Shown: positions 16,812-26,633, numbered from the stretch's first letter. The stretch: 64,000 nt of DNA from Thaumasiovibrio subtropicus (GCF_019703835.1 NZ_AP023055.1:1364001-1428000); one strand, 5' to 3'. Program-made: numbers and translations. The notes: generated by a model from the letters alone, not told the origin.

Positions 16812-17012
16812 TTAGACCGCTGGAAAAATAAAAAAGTAAAAACCGCCATAGAAAAACAGGAACATCAAAAACGCCATAAAACCTGCCCAAAAGTGCGAGC
16901 GATTTTCATAGTAGTTAATCCATCCCCCCGCAAAGAAAATGGTTTTGTATACGACAGCATGGAGCAAATTTAAAGCGGCTAAAATTGCGGCAATCAAAAA
17001 CAGCAGTTCCAT
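16812..17012 (-). CDS. Small two-helix membrane protein
   Basis: 66 residues with two hydrophobic helices (about 3-28 and 41-64) joined by a short polar loop GGWINYYENRSHFW. AAGGAGTG precedes ATG 17012, which supports real translation. No family recognised. Confidence 0.7.
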   Translation of the reverse strand: MELLFLIAAILAALNLLHAVVYKTIFFAGGWINYYENRSHFWAGFMAFLMFLFFYGGFYFFIFPAV

Positions 17013-17074
17013 GGTTAAACACTCCTTGTTAGCTTCACTTGAATAGCTTCAGAGGCAAGATACAAACAACGAAA

Positions 17075-17103
17075 AACGACGGTTTTATACTCCAACCGCC
17101 GTT
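17075..17103 (-). terminator. Terminator of the GST gene
   Basis: AACGaCGGTT (17075-17084) pairs with AACCGcCGTT (17094-17103), with a T5 tract on the minus strand. It lies just after the stop of the GST gene at 17112. Confidence 0.7.
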
Positions 17104-17111
17104 TAAACGTC

Positions 17112-17750
17112 TTAATCGAAAGCGCTCAGATCGACACCTTCAATCTCTGCCACTTCACGCACTGATGGGATTTGAGCGATGCGTTGTAAATAGTCAGCTA
17201 AATGCGAAAACGCCAAAGGCGATTTATTCATCGGCATCGCCCAGCCGACAAGCATAAATAAGAAAAAATCACAGGCGGTAATTTTATCGCCAATCAAGTA
17301 GGCATTCATTCCGAGTTGATCGTCGATGACTGCTAAAATATCAGCAAGGCGCGTGTGCTGCGCAGCGACGATCGAGTCAGCACCTTGACTATCCGTTGTA
17401 TGGCGCTGCGGGTAATGAAACAACAGCAACTCTGTTTGCAGCGTATTGTTAAGGTAAGCCAGCCATTGAAAGAACAGCGGACGCTGTTTATCACCGATAG
17501 GTGGAATAAGTCCATGCTCAGGGTGCTGTTCGCAAAGGTAAATACAGATGGCAGGACTTTCAAAAAGCACCAAATCATCATCTACGAGGGTAGGAATACG
17601 GCCAGATGGATTCAGCTTCATATAGGCTGCGGATTTTTGTGCATTCGATTTTCTGTCAACCAGTTCCAACTGGTAATCTAAGTCCATATACCGCAATAGA
17701 TAGTGAGGGGCAAGATTGGCATTACGCGGATAATAGTACAATGTATACAA
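17112..17750 (-). CDS. Glutathione S-transferase family protein
   Basis: 212 residues with an N-terminal thioredoxin-fold GST domain (1-80; LNPSGRIPTLVDDD and the FESPAI turn) and a helical C-terminal domain containing the conserved DFFLFM helix N-cap region. Likely conjugates or reduces with glutathione; substrate unknown. The start codon is UUG at 17750, supported by a perfect AAGGAG six bases upstream (17757-17762). Confidence 0.88.
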   Translation of the reverse strand: MYTLYYYPRNANLAPHYLLRYMDLDYQLELVDRKSNAQKSAAYMKLNPSGRIPTLVDDDLVLFESPAICIYLCEQHPEHGLIPPIGDKQRPLFFQWLAYLNNTLQTELLLFHYPQRHTTDSQGADSIVAAQHTRLADILAVIDDQLGMNAYLIGDKITACDFFLFMLVGWAMPMNKSPLAFSHLADYLQRIAQIPSVREVAEIEGVDLSAFD

Positions 17751-17756
17751 GAGATG

Positions 17757-17762
17757 CTCCTT
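17757..17762 (-). promoter_or_regulatory. Shine-Dalgarno for a UUG start
   Basis: AAGGAG on the minus strand with six-base spacing to UUG 17750. This decides the start of the GST gene, as no ATG lies nearby in frame. Confidence 0.75.
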
Positions 17763-18007
17763 TCAATAGCCACACCACAGCAACCTTTGCCGCGGGACCT
17801 CATTTTATCATCGAAAGTAAGAGCTGAAAGTAAGAAAGTGTCCAGATATAAAGCAAAAGCATCTGTGTTATTGCAACTCTCACCAAAGCGGCCAGAAATG
17901 CACGCTGAACACATCGCTTAAGGTGAAATAAATCCCGTTCATGTACAAGTAGAGAAATAAATTAATTGCAGATAGACTAAACCCTTCTCTCAAAACAAGG
18001 ATGTGAT

Positions 18008-18619
18008 ATGAATATTGTATTGAATGAACTTGAAACAAATCAGATTTATCATCTCTTTACGCAAACAGTCACGCCGCGACCAGTCGCTTGGGTACTAACA
18101 GATTCTGGCTTAGAGAACTACAATCTTGCGCCCTTTTCCTATTTCACCCCTATCGCCAGTAACCCACCTGTTATGATGTTCTCTGTGGGCAAAAAGCCAA
18201 ACGGCGAAATAAAAGACACAATAAAAAATGCAAAAGCAACAGAAAAATTAGTCATCCATATCGCCTCTACAGAGCATGCAAAACTTGTCACTGACTCTGC
18301 TGCGACACTTGAGCATGGTGAATCTGAAGTAACTGCAAACAACATAGCACTTGTCCCCTTTGAAGGCTTCGAACTTCCTAGAGTCAAGGATTGTGCTATC
18401 GCTTTTGGGTGTAGTTTGTACGAGGTACAAGAAATGGGCGAAACACCACAATCCCTTGTGTTTGCAAAAGTAGAGCAGGTTTATGTTGATGACTCAATCT
18501 GCTCTGAGGACGATGAACGCCTGACAATAAACGCGAAAGCGCTCAACCCGCTATCTCGCCTTGGGGGCGCCCAGTATGCAGCAATAGGCGAACCATTCTC
18601 GGTTCAACGCCCCAAATAA
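18008..18619 (+). CDS. Flavin reductase-like FMN-binding protein
   Basis: 203 residues of the flavin reductase-like (FMN-binding split barrel) family. Typical opening TPRPVAWVLTDSGLENYNLAPFSYF and SNPPVMMFSVG, then KDTIKNAKATEKLVIHIA. It probably binds FMN and may transfer electrons to a partner oxygenase; none is adjacent. AAGGATGT precedes ATG 18008. Confidence 0.88.
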   Translation: MNIVLNELETNQIYHLFTQTVTPRPVAWVLTDSGLENYNLAPFSYFTPIASNPPVMMFSVGKKPNGEIKDTIKNAKATEKLVIHIASTEHAKLVTDSAATLEHGESEVTANNIALVPFEGFELPRVKDCAIAFGCSLYEVQEMGETPQSLVFAKVEQVYVDDSICSEDDERLTINAKALNPLSRLGGAQYAAIGEPFSVQRPK

Positions 18620-18647
18620 AGGCATCTCAACAATCTACGCAATCACC

Positions 18648-19019
18648 TCAAGAGGCAGGGCTTGGAGCAAAAACGCGAATACGGTGCTTATCGGGATCTT
18701 CTGCAACGAAGGTCCAACCAAACACAAGCTTTTCCGGCTCTTGAGCCATAGGCACGTCCAACGCTATCCAGCGGTCATAGAGGGATAGCAACGCTGCCTG
18801 ATCGGCGACTTCAAAAGATAATTCCATCCCTCCTCCCGTCAATATTGCCTCAGGTTTTACAGCTTCGCGCTGCTTTAACTCAACACTCACAGGTCCTAAC
18901 GAAAAACTGTGGAAGGTGGGCGAAAGAACCTGTGCTGGTTGATAGAAGAGCGAGGCATAAAATTGGCTACTCACATCGATCTTTTCTACATACAAAATTG
19001 TCGCTTCTAATCGCATCAT
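18648..19019 (-). CDS. VOC (glyoxalase/bleomycin resistance-like) protein
   Basis: 123 residues with the paired beta-alpha-beta-beta-beta modules of the vicinal oxygen chelate superfamily (EATILYVEKIDVSSQFYAS at the start, FVAEDPDKHRIRVFAP at the end). Substrate unknown. Its AUG (19019) is followed by a second AUG one codon later. Confidence 0.8.
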   Translation of the reverse strand: MMRLEATILYVEKIDVSSQFYASLFYQPAQVLSPTFHSFSLGPVSVELKQREAVKPEAILTGGGMELSFEVADQAALLSLYDRWIALDVPMAQEPEKLVFGWTFVAEDPDKHRIRVFAPSPAS

Positions 19020-19090
19020 ATTTCTCCTTCTCCAGTTAATCGATCATAGTGAATCAACTTGTCAGATAACGTCAGTAGAAAAATACCAAA

Positions 19091-19116
19091 CAAAAAGCCA
19101 GCCCGGAGGCTGGCTT
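19091..19116 (-). terminator. Intrinsic terminator
   Basis: AAGCCAGCC-CGGA-GGCTGGCTT, with a T5 tract on the minus strand. It lies downstream of the large lipoprotein gene. Confidence 0.75.
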
Positions 19117-19147
19117 ATGATTGAGAATAAAGGTCGGTATCAACAAT

Positions 19148-19173
19148 ATAAGGGCTACTACTGTAGCCCTTAT
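19148..19173. terminator. Hairpin upstream of the intrinsic terminator
   Basis: ATAAGGGCTAC-TACT-GTAGCCCTTAT, 11 bp, between the lipoprotein stop (19228) and the terminator at 19091-19116. Probably forms part of the same transcript end. Confidence 0.55.
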
Positions 19174-19227
19174 TGTTTAGTGTTTACCTATATTAAACTA
19201 TTTAAACACGGATTCTTAAAAGCAACC

Positions 19228-22200
19228 TTAAAGAGAATCATCAAATAGTTCAGGTTGTGGTTCGCGCATTTGAAGCAACCAGTATTTTGGATCTGTGCTG
19301 TCTTCTTGGCTTAATACTAACGTATTACCAAGGTTGTACAGCTTCCAAGAAGTATCCACTTTAACCGGCAATTGATACATATACTTATCGCTAGTCCATA
19401 CTCCATCTTGATTGCGAACAGCTACACCTTGGTTGAATACCGCAAAGACTTCATTCGGTACATTGACGTTATCGAGTACAAACTGTGTACCGTCTAGCAA
19501 TCGCGTGTTTTTGCTATATTCGCCGTTTAACACTTCACCCTGTTTGGCAAAACGCTGATGACGAATTTGCTGCTCGATAGTACCATCGACTTCGACGTCA
19601 ACAATTTCCGCAACTTCATGGGCATCATTTCCATTTGCATCTTTTATTCGTGCTGCACCGAATAGAACATGACCATCTAGCTTGCGAGAGGCAACAGCAT
19701 AAACGTCAGTTGTTGATTGGACGTAACCATCTGCAAACAGGTGAAGTTTCGGCAAGTCTGCAATAGAGTCCCATAGCCAATAACCAATGCCGTCATAACT
19801 TCCTTTCTGAGATACCAAGCAACCAGCACCTGAGTCACGCAAAGCAGCTTCAACTGCAATACCTAAGGTTTCAACGCTACGACAGAAATGCTCCGCATCA
19901 CCCGGCATGACGAACTCTTGTGTGGTAATTTCAAGTGTTTCCAAGTTCAACATACTGAGTAACGGCGGCTGATAAGAGCCAAAGTTCATGTTCTCAGCGT
20001 CTAACGTAGCAATGTGCGTTTTGTTAGCAGGTGTTTGGATCCTCACGCCTGCCATTAGCGCTTTTTCCTCCCATGTGCCGGCTGCAAAGTCAAACACATA
20101 AGGCGTAACGCCACTATCGCTGCGGGAAACGATTAAGCTGCCCGTTGAGTTAAAGGCAAAGCTGTCATAGGTGAGATTGAACTTACCGTCACGGAAGCCT
20201 GACATGTCTATTGCTGTTAAACTGCCATCGCTCAAGTTGAAGCGGTAGTTAACCTGCTGTTGACCTGACGCTGGATTGCCATTGTCTGTCAGCAGCAATA
20301 CGTAGCCATTACTGCCATCGATAATGCCATTATTCAGTAACTTATGCCCATCTTGTGTATCGGCAACAACCAGAGTCGATGCTGACTCGCCTTCTGACGT
20401 CAGTGTAGAAAGATAGATGCCATCTTGTTCAGCTCCTGATACTTGCCAGAATCGATACAAAGTGTCATCGTTTTGGATAGCTTGCACCAAGTTCGCGGTG
20501 CCATCGGCTGGCGCCTCGCCTGCAATCGCATTCCACTGATAAACATCCAAATTATCAAGTACGTTGACATTGAGGACGACCTTGCTTGGGTAGTCATTCG
20601 CAGAAGAAATCGCACCTAACTCAACAAAGATTTGCTGCAGTGCAACAGGGACATTGTCAATCTGTAACTTATCTTCGCCAGAACGAACCGCTCGCATTCG
20701 GCTATTGTCTTCGTCGATTTCAGCAATGCCGATACCTGAGCTATCCACCTTACCCATAAAGCCATACGACGCGAAATCTAGACCATCATCAGCAGCTGTG
20801 AATACGTGTTCTACGCCATTTGAGCGAGTAAACTTAAAGCCATACTCGAAGGAATCGCCTTCTTTCATCGTTAGCACACCATCAACAAACTCAGGTGTAT
20901 AAGCAATGATTTTCGGCTGAATGACTGTCACCGTTTCCTTAAGCGTAAAACCTTTATAAGTAGCAGTAACCTCGACTTGACCTTCAGCCACACCAGTTGC
21001 AACGCCATCGGCATCAATTGCTAAAATCTCTGCATTGCTGCTCGTCCAAGCGACACCTTCGGTGATAACAGACACACTGCCGTCATTGAACGAACCGTTG
21101 AGCGACATCTGCAGCGTTTCAGCGCGAGAAATGGTGTGATTTGGCAGGTTCAAGCTAATATCTGTCAGCTTCGGAACCACATCAAACGCCTGCTCGGCTT
21201 GCAGATCGTTAAATGTTGCCGTTACCGTTGCAGTACCCACTTTCTTAGCTCGGAACTGGCCATTGCCTAGAGACTCCAATATCTCAGGGTCAGACGAGAC
21301 CCACTCTGCTTGATCACTGAAGTCGACTAAGTAATCATTGAGATGGACACCTAAAGCCTGTACTTGGAATTCATCTTGCAGATATTGCTCACGCTGATCA
21401 TAATTTAATCGAAGAGAATCTAACACGGCTTGGTCTGCGTTTAAGCTAACAGTGGCTGTCGCCCCCTGATATTTTGCCGTTAGTGTCACTTCGCCAGGTT
21501 GAACAACCTGAAGTTGATTTCCGTTCCAAGCCATGGCGTTCGCTGGGCTAAATGACCACTCAACAAGTGACGTCACTTCTGTCGAACTTTCGTTAGACCA
21601 TAATGCTGCCACTCTCGGATCGAGTTTGTCTCCAACGGTGACTTTTTGGTCTACATCAGTTACCACGATATTTTCCAATGTGGTTTCAAGAACATCTGCC
21701 ACAAAACTGACCTGGGCCGACGCCGACTGATATTCAGCGGTTAGCGTAATCGTACCTGTCGCAGCCACCTGCCAGTACTCACCATTCTTAACTAAAGCGC
21801 CTTCAGGGTAAACGCTGTAGCTCGCAGTGTCAGAAATGTCTGTTGAGCTAAAGTCTGACCACAACGCAAGTACCGATGGTCGTAAGCTATCTCCAAGACT
21901 GACTTTTTGCGGAAAACCAACGAGTAGAATGTTCTCAAGAACCGCTTCTACGGGCTCAGATGTCACAATGTTATCGTATCGACCTTCCCATACGTAAATA
22001 TCAGAGAAACGTGCACTTTCTTGTTCTAGGAACCATGCGTCATTAAATAATGTCTGCCACGCTTCTTGATACGACGTAATATTTAAGCGGTACCATTCTT
22101 CCCAAGAAGTATCATTAAGTAATGCACGTAACCAAACGGTACTATTTTCAAAACCAGCCAACGTTGCTGAATAATCAATAATCGCCTTCAGTCCCACGCC

Positions 22201-22689
22201 ATAACGAATAACATTTGGCTCGATAACAGCGCGATCTCTCGTTAGATACGTTGCCCACTCTTCCTTACTAACAAAATTGTTTTTGTCAATATCAGCAAGA
22301 ACATACTCAACGGTAGAAAAGTTAGTAATTAGCGCATTATTTGATTCATTATCAAGCGCTTCAAGCAGCGTCGAACCACCATATTGGAAGAGAATGATGT
22401 TTTCTCTTTGCGCGCGATAAGTGATAGGTTGGTCTTGAATTTTTGTCAGTTGATCATCAGAAATGAAGGCATCTACTGAATATTCACCGTCTGTGTTTGT
22501 CTTACCAGTACCAAGCAGCGTTGTACCAGCAAAGATCGAAACATCCGTATTAGCCATAGGACCATCATATACGATCCCTTGGAAGTTAATTTTATTCTGC
22601 CCGACTGGGCTTTCTGGTGACTCTGAACTACTACCACAAGCTGTAAGCACAGTAATGAGGGGAATACTCATTAAAATAGGCCTATACAT
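19228..22689 (-). CDS. Large Ig-like-repeat lipoprotein
   Basis: 1153 residues. A lipoprotein signal (LTAC, Cys18) is followed by a carboxypeptidase-regulatory-like segment (about 33-75), an EF-hand-like calcium loop at 133-144 (DIDKNNFVSKEE), and then at least five bacterial Ig-like (BIG_2 type) repeats between about 240 and 650 (ILLVGFPQKVSLGDSLRP, IVVTDVDQKVTVGDKLDP, AWTSSNAEILAIDADGVATG). The last ~500 residues look like beta-propeller or sheet-rich surface sequence. Residue 19 is Gly, so outer-membrane sorting is expected. It may be a calcium-dependent surface adhesin or polysaccharide-binding protein; this is inference. Stands alone. Confidence 0.8.
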   Translation of the reverse strand: MYRPILMSIPLITVLTACGSSSESPESPVGQNKINFQGIVYDGPMANTDVSIFAGTTLLGTGKTNTDGEYSVDAFISDDQLTKIQDQPITYRAQRENIILFQYGGSTLLEALDNESNNALITNFSTVEYVLADIDKNNFVSKEEWATYLTRDRAVIEPNVIRYGVGLKAIIDYSATLAGFENSTVWLRALLNDTSWEEWYRLNITSYQEAWQTLFNDAWFLEQESARFSDIYVWEGRYDNIVTSEPVEAVLENILLVGFPQKVSLGDSLRPSVLALWSDFSSTDISDTASYSVYPEGALVKNGEYWQVAATGTITLTAEYQSASAQVSFVADVLETTLENIVVTDVDQKVTVGDKLDPRVAALWSNESSTEVTSLVEWSFSPANAMAWNGNQLQVVQPGEVTLTAKYQGATATVSLNADQAVLDSLRLNYDQREQYLQDEFQVQALGVHLNDYLVDFSDQAEWVSSDPEILESLGNGQFRAKKVGTATVTATFNDLQAEQAFDVVPKLTDISLNLPNHTISRAETLQMSLNGSFNDGSVSVITEGVAWTSSNAEILAIDADGVATGVAEGQVEVTATYKGFTLKETVTVIQPKIIAYTPEFVDGVLTMKEGDSFEYGFKFTRSNGVEHVFTAADDGLDFASYGFMGKVDSSGIGIAEIDEDNSRMRAVRSGEDKLQIDNVPVALQQIFVELGAISSANDYPSKVVLNVNVLDNLDVYQWNAIAGEAPADGTANLVQAIQNDDTLYRFWQVSGAEQDGIYLSTLTSEGESASTLVVADTQDGHKLLNNGIIDGSNGYVLLLTDNGNPASGQQQVNYRFNLSDGSLTAIDMSGFRDGKFNLTYDSFAFNSTGSLIVSRSDSGVTPYVFDFAAGTWEEKALMAGVRIQTPANKTHIATLDAENMNFGSYQPPLLSMLNLETLEITTQEFVMPGDAEHFCRSVETLGIAVEAALRDSGAGCLVSQKGSYDGIGYWLWDSIADLPKLHLFADGYVQSTTDVYAVASRKLDGHVLFGAARIKDANGNDAHEVAEIVDVEVDGTIEQQIRHQRFAKQGEVLNGEYSKNTRLLDGTQFVLDNVNVPNEVFAVFNQGVAVRNQDGVWTSDKYMYQLPVKVDTSWKLYNLGNTLVLSQEDSTDPKYWLLQMREPQPELFDDSL

Positions 22690-23196
22690 TCCTTCTCCTT
22701 AAGATTAATTCAATAAAGCCTAAAAAACCAAACTAACAACGGATGATCATGCACCGCTGTAAATACAGGTTCTTAATTTTAAAAAAGGTATGATTATTTC
22801 TTCAGAAAAACCACACTCTAATTTCACGCTCGAAAATATTCATTAGGTAAAATTAAGTCAAGAAATTAATCCGCCCATTAAAAATCATAAAAATGTATAT
22901 AAATAGCAATTAAACATATGTTTATCCCGGAGTGTCAAAACTGACACGAAAATAGGTTTTGCATAAAAATCATGACCTTAATAACTTCAACATTAGAAAA
23001 ATGATCGGCGATTATAAAAGTCATATCACTATCAATTACATTTAGGTGCGAGACATCTTCAGGCAATGGTTAACAATCAAAAACTCAATTGTCTAATTGG
23101 TATTCATACCTTTTATATAAAATTGCGATCATTCACATATTGTTCATGAAAAAAATAGAAAGTTACCTTGATATCCAACAGCCGCCACGCTCAGGC

Positions 23197-23330
23197 AACC
23201 TCAAGATACTTGCTCAGCGAGACTTTCTAGGTTTGTCTGCAAAGCACAGCTTTGAAAGTCTAGTGGACCAATTCGAAAAGCAGTAACACAGATGACGGAC
23301 CTAGAAAACGCGCCCAGAGAGAAGTCAGCT
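23197..23330 (+). repeat. Palindromic repeat, diverged left-half copy
   Basis: Matches the left half of the 265-bp family (CAACCTCAAGATACTTGCTCAGCGAGA ends near 23223; the CTAGAAAAC core is near 23301) with many substitutions. The right half is absent. Confidence 0.65.
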
Positions 23331-23374
23331 TATGTTATTCGCGATCAAATGCACGATGGCTAAGCTAGGCGCAT

Positions 23375-23400
23375 GAAAAAAGCCAGCGTAAAGCTGGCTT
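23375..23400 (-). terminator. Terminator of the cytoplasmic hexosaminidase gene
   Basis: AAGCCAGC-GTAAA-GCTGGCTT with a T-run on the minus strand, 67 bases after the stop at 23467. Confidence 0.75.
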
Positions 23401-23466
23401 TATTGGGCTCTATATTCAATTCACCTCAAGAAGCTTGTCATCAAGCTTCTGAAGATGCGCTAGGAT

Positions 23467-25362
23467 TTACTCAGAGGCGACATTTTCATTCTCTGCAGAT
23501 CGGTAATTAATGCCTTGTGCTCGAAGTAAATCAACATGCGCGGCCACGCGAGGCAAGAAACCGTCCCAAGACTTATTGTCCGCCGCTGTCCATGCATTCT
23601 CTGCGATGGCGAATAGACGCGGATAATGTAAGAATTCTAACTTCTCTTGCGTGTTAACAAACTCTGTCCACACCAGTGCCTGCGTGCCGATGATATTACT
23701 TTCACACACCCCTTCCGAGATTTCGAATTTGTAAGCTCGCTCCAAATCGATGTCGCTGGCCCAAAGCACACCAAACTCGTGAACATCGCGATTCCATGCC
23801 ATATCAAGATATGTATATTGAGCAGGGCACATGATGACTTGATAGCCTTCTTGCGCGGCAGCTATCCCTTTCTCACGGTTTGTCCAAGCGCAAACAATGG
23901 CATCACTATCAATTTTTTGGCCATATGATGCTTCTTCCCAGACAGCCAGTTTCTTCCCTTTTTGCTTCAGGTATTGCTGTAAGTGACGAATCAAATGCCC
24001 TTCAAGTTCACGAACATTGGCATAGCCCAACGCCTGCGCTTTCGCCGCGCAAGCGGGTGAGCCTTCCCAAACATGATGAGGTACCTCGTCACCCCCCATG
24101 TGAACGATCGGCGAAGGGAACAACTCGCACACTTCATCAAGAATGGTTTCAAGCACCGTGTAAGTACCCGGTAATGCAGGGTTCAATACGTTGTCTTGAT
24201 ATTGCTGAATCGACACAAAATCCGATGTATCTTCGGGCTCAACTAGCAGCTCAGGCAGGCACTTAATCAATGCACGCGTATGCCCTGGGATATCAATCTC
24301 AGGAATGACGGTCACTTCACGGGCTTGGGCATATGCCAGCACTTCACGCACCTGTTGTTTGGTAAAGAAACCGCCATAGCGGTGTGGCCCAGAACCAAAC
24401 TGCGGTTCAAGGACCTCCTCCTCACCACGCCACGCGCCTTTCTCTGTCAGTTGGGGATACGCATCAATTTCGAGACGCCAACCCTCATCATCCGTCAGGT
24501 GCCAATGGAAGTGATTCATTTTAAGACTCGCCATCCGGTCAATCACGGCTTTCACCGTATCGATACCATGGAATGAACGTGCACAATCTAAGAATTGACC
24601 ACGATAATGAAAACGTGGTGCATCTTCAATTAGGCAACAAGCGACACGACCACCCGATGTTTTTAACAGCTGTACTAATGAAACGGCAGCATAGAAGAAA
24701 CCGGCTGAACCCGAAGCACGAATTACCGCCTGCTCTTCGGTAAGATCGAGTCGATAGGCTTCATCCTCAAAGGTGGTATCCAGCTCAAAATGCACGGTAC
24801 TCGGGCTGTCAGTCACTAAGGCACACGCCACATTCAGTTTCGTTTGTAACCAGTTCACCGCATTTGCCGTGTGCTCAGTATCTCCTGACCAAGATGGCGA
24901 GATGGGCAATACAAACTGGCCCTGTGTAGCCGTTACTTTTAATGGCTGCGGGATGATGCCGGGCGCGGCTTCAGGCAAAGTTAAGGGTGATAATTCAAGA
25001 TTGTCAGGCTGCTGCATGTCATTCATACCCAGCGCTACCGGGATATACTCACCTGCCCGCTTCAAATAAGGACCAATCGGTTGCTCCATCAAATTAAACA
25101 GCGCACTCGTATGAGTTTCCAGGGTTGTTACCCAACGAGAGTGAGGGGCGAGTGGAACAAGAGGTGCAATTTCAATATGGCTACCCGCTTGTTTAACAAA
25201 AGTAGCGCCTTCAATTGTCTCTTTCTCCATAAAGCGTGGAGTGTCGAAGCAGAGAGTGAAGTCCGTTAACGTTTCATCCGTCCGGTTTTCTAACTCCAGA
25301 TTGAACTTCATCGTTTTATCTTGATTCTCAAGAATATAAAAATGTAACAATAAACCAGCCAC
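23467..25362 (-). CDS. Beta-N-acetylhexosaminidase, GH20, cytoplasmic type
   Basis: 631 residues. GH20 enzymes remove terminal GlcNAc (or GalNAc) from chitooligosaccharides and glycans by substrate-assisted catalysis. N-terminal GH20b-like domain to about 245; catalytic barrel from about 250 (FHYRGQFLDCARSFH) with HWHLTDDEGWR and the catalytic Asp-Glu pair in HMGGDEV (D425, E426). No signal peptide is evident, so it probably acts on imported chitobiose-type sugars. The start used is GTG 25362 with GGGGA upstream; ATG 25311 (residue 18) is an alternative. No chitin operon surrounds it. Confidence 0.92.
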   Translation of the reverse strand: MAGLLLHFYILENQDKTMKFNLELENRTDETLTDFTLCFDTPRFMEKETIEGATFVKQAGSHIEIAPLVPLAPHSRWVTTLETHTSALFNLMEQPIGPYLKRAGEYIPVALGMNDMQQPDNLELSPLTLPEAAPGIIPQPLKVTATQGQFVLPISPSWSGDTEHTANAVNWLQTKLNVACALVTDSPSTVHFELDTTFEDEAYRLDLTEEQAVIRASGSAGFFYAAVSLVQLLKTSGGRVACCLIEDAPRFHYRGQFLDCARSFHGIDTVKAVIDRMASLKMNHFHWHLTDDEGWRLEIDAYPQLTEKGAWRGEEEVLEPQFGSGPHRYGGFFTKQQVREVLAYAQAREVTVIPEIDIPGHTRALIKCLPELLVEPEDTSDFVSIQQYQDNVLNPALPGTYTVLETILDEVCELFPSPIVHMGGDEVPHHVWEGSPACAAKAQALGYANVRELEGHLIRHLQQYLKQKGKKLAVWEEASYGQKIDSDAIVCAWTNREKGIAAAQEGYQVIMCPAQYTYLDMAWNRDVHEFGVLWASDIDLERAYKFEISEGVCESNIIGTQALVWTEFVNTQEKLEFLHYPRLFAIAENAWTAADNKSWDGFLPRVAAHVDLLRAQGINYRSAENENVASE

Positions 25363-25825
25363 TAAAGATCCCCTGTCGTCATTATGATGTCTTCACTTTT
25401 CCTAACCAAAGCAACGCTAAGAAATACGTACTGTGTAGATGGTATCACTCCGACTAAAATCAGCGCGCGATTTGCGCTTCATTATGACAGCATGAAAGAC
25501 AATCTGCGAAGTAACTCACAATAGAATCAGCGTAATGCACGCTTAACGTGCTGCAAAATAGCGCATCCCATTTCCATCAACAAATGCCACATTGGCGATA
25601 AGAACATTTGAGCGTTGAGGTGGCGGGGCGACGCTTGTCAAATCGACAAATCTCTAGCACCTCAACTTGTCAATGAAGGTGTTTAAAAGGGGGGCACATT
25701 TTTCACACTTGTACCTGAGGTTCGCTACACTAGCCTGCGTCTGAAGTCTGTTTCTTGAGGTCGCCTGCCTATACATGTTAGATTCAGGAACTTTCTTTAT
25801 AATCCAGTCTCTATTGAACTAAGCA
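25363..25825. other. Intergenic region with repeat remnant
   Basis: Promoter region of the divergent hexosaminidase and glutaredoxin genes. No RNA gene or ORF is supported. Its right part (25675-25773) is a worn repeat copy. Confidence 0.5.
25675..25773 (+). repeat. Palindromic repeat, heavily diverged right-half remnant
   Basis: Aligns end to end with the right half of the 265-bp repeats: AAGGTGTTT, then AAAGGGG, TTCACAC, CTAG, TCTGAA, TCTTGAGG and a terminal CTATA. Roughly two thirds of positions agree by eye. It seems an old copy. Confidence 0.55.
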
Positions 25826-26053
25826 ATGAAACGAGTCGTTCTATATACCGCATCACGATGCCCCCACTGTGAGTCCGCCAAACAGTTTTTGGATGACAAA
25901 GGTGTCACTTATCGCATCTGTGATGCTGCCAGCCCAAGAGGCCGTAAAGAGCTGATGGCAATGGGGGCGCGAGGCGTACCCGTGGTGAAAATTGGAGACA
26001 CAGTGATACGTGGTTTCCAGCCCAAAGCAATGTCGAAAGCACTTTCTAAATAA
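25826..26053 (+). CDS. Glutaredoxin-like protein
   Basis: 75 residues with a glutaredoxin fold: redox motif CPHC (residues 13-16), the cis-Pro segment GVPVVKIGD, and a GF near the end. It reduces disulfides or glutathionylated proteins with glutathione or a reductase. NrdH-like length, but not next to nrdEF. A DUF4136 lipoprotein gene follows in the same direction after 70 bases. Confidence 0.85.
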   Translation: MKRVVLYTASRCPHCESAKQFLDDKGVTYRICDAASPRGRKELMAMGARGVPVVKIGDTVIRGFQPKAMSKALSK

Positions 26054-26123
26054 TTTGGCGCTTGAGTATCAAGCCAGCAATTATCTGAAGGGCATCCATC
26101 CGTCCTTCGATTGAGGAGAAATA

Positions 26124-26633
26124 ATGATTTATCGTATTGCCCTGATGGCACTCTTTCTAACTGGCTGTAGTATGGCCCCAAGAACAGACTTCAGTGCAAA
26201 TGTCGATTACTCGCAGTTCGACACCTACCAGTTTGAAGATTCCACAGCACCACGTTCTATTGATGCTAAACGGATTGAAACCGCACTGAACAGCCAGTTA
26301 CCGGAAAAAGGGATCACGCTTTCTCATACTGACGAAGCGCCGTTGATGGTTATATATCGCATTGAGGATGAAAGAGAACTGCAATCCTTTGGCACTACCG
26401 TAGGTTTCGGTTATCACAGCCGCAACATGGGTATCGGTATGAGCACACCAGAGCGCTATCGAGAGGTGAAATTCGGTCGTCTCGTTCTCGAGTTTGTCGA
26501 TACCCAATCCAACCAAGTGGTATGGCAAGCGGTATCAACCCGCCGTTTGACAGAGTCAATGTCACCTCAAAGACGAGAGGCCTTCTTTGAGAGGGAAATT
26601 CGCGAAATGCTCGCACTCTTTCCTCCCTACTAG
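26124..26633 (+). CDS. DUF4136 lipoprotein
   Basis: 169 residues with a lipoprotein signal (LTGC, Cys15) followed by Ser, suggesting outer-membrane sorting. The mature part opens with the DUF4136-type VDYSQFDTYQFED and has the later RLVLEFVDTQSNQVVWQA pattern. Function of the family is not established. GAGGAGAAATA gives a good ribosome binding site. A strong terminator follows. Confidence 0.85.
   Translation: MIYRIALMALFLTGCSMAPRTDFSANVDYSQFDTYQFEDSTAPRSIDAKRIETALNSQLPEKGITLSHTDEAPLMVIYRIEDERELQSFGTTVGFGYHSRNMGIGMSTPERYREVKFGRLVLEFVDTQSNQVVWQAVSTRRLTESMSPQRREAFFEREIREMLALFPPY

Larger units (their letters stand above)
22690..23466. other. Regulatory gap upstream of the lipoprotein gene
   Basis: Contains no gene. 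An AT-rich upstream region includes the inverted repeat GTGTCA-AAAC-TGACAC (22932-22947), a plausible regulator site about 245 bases from the lipoprotein start. A degraded repeat copy and a terminator follow, listed separately. A 65-codon frame at 23089-23286 is largely repeat sequence. Confidence 0.5.
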
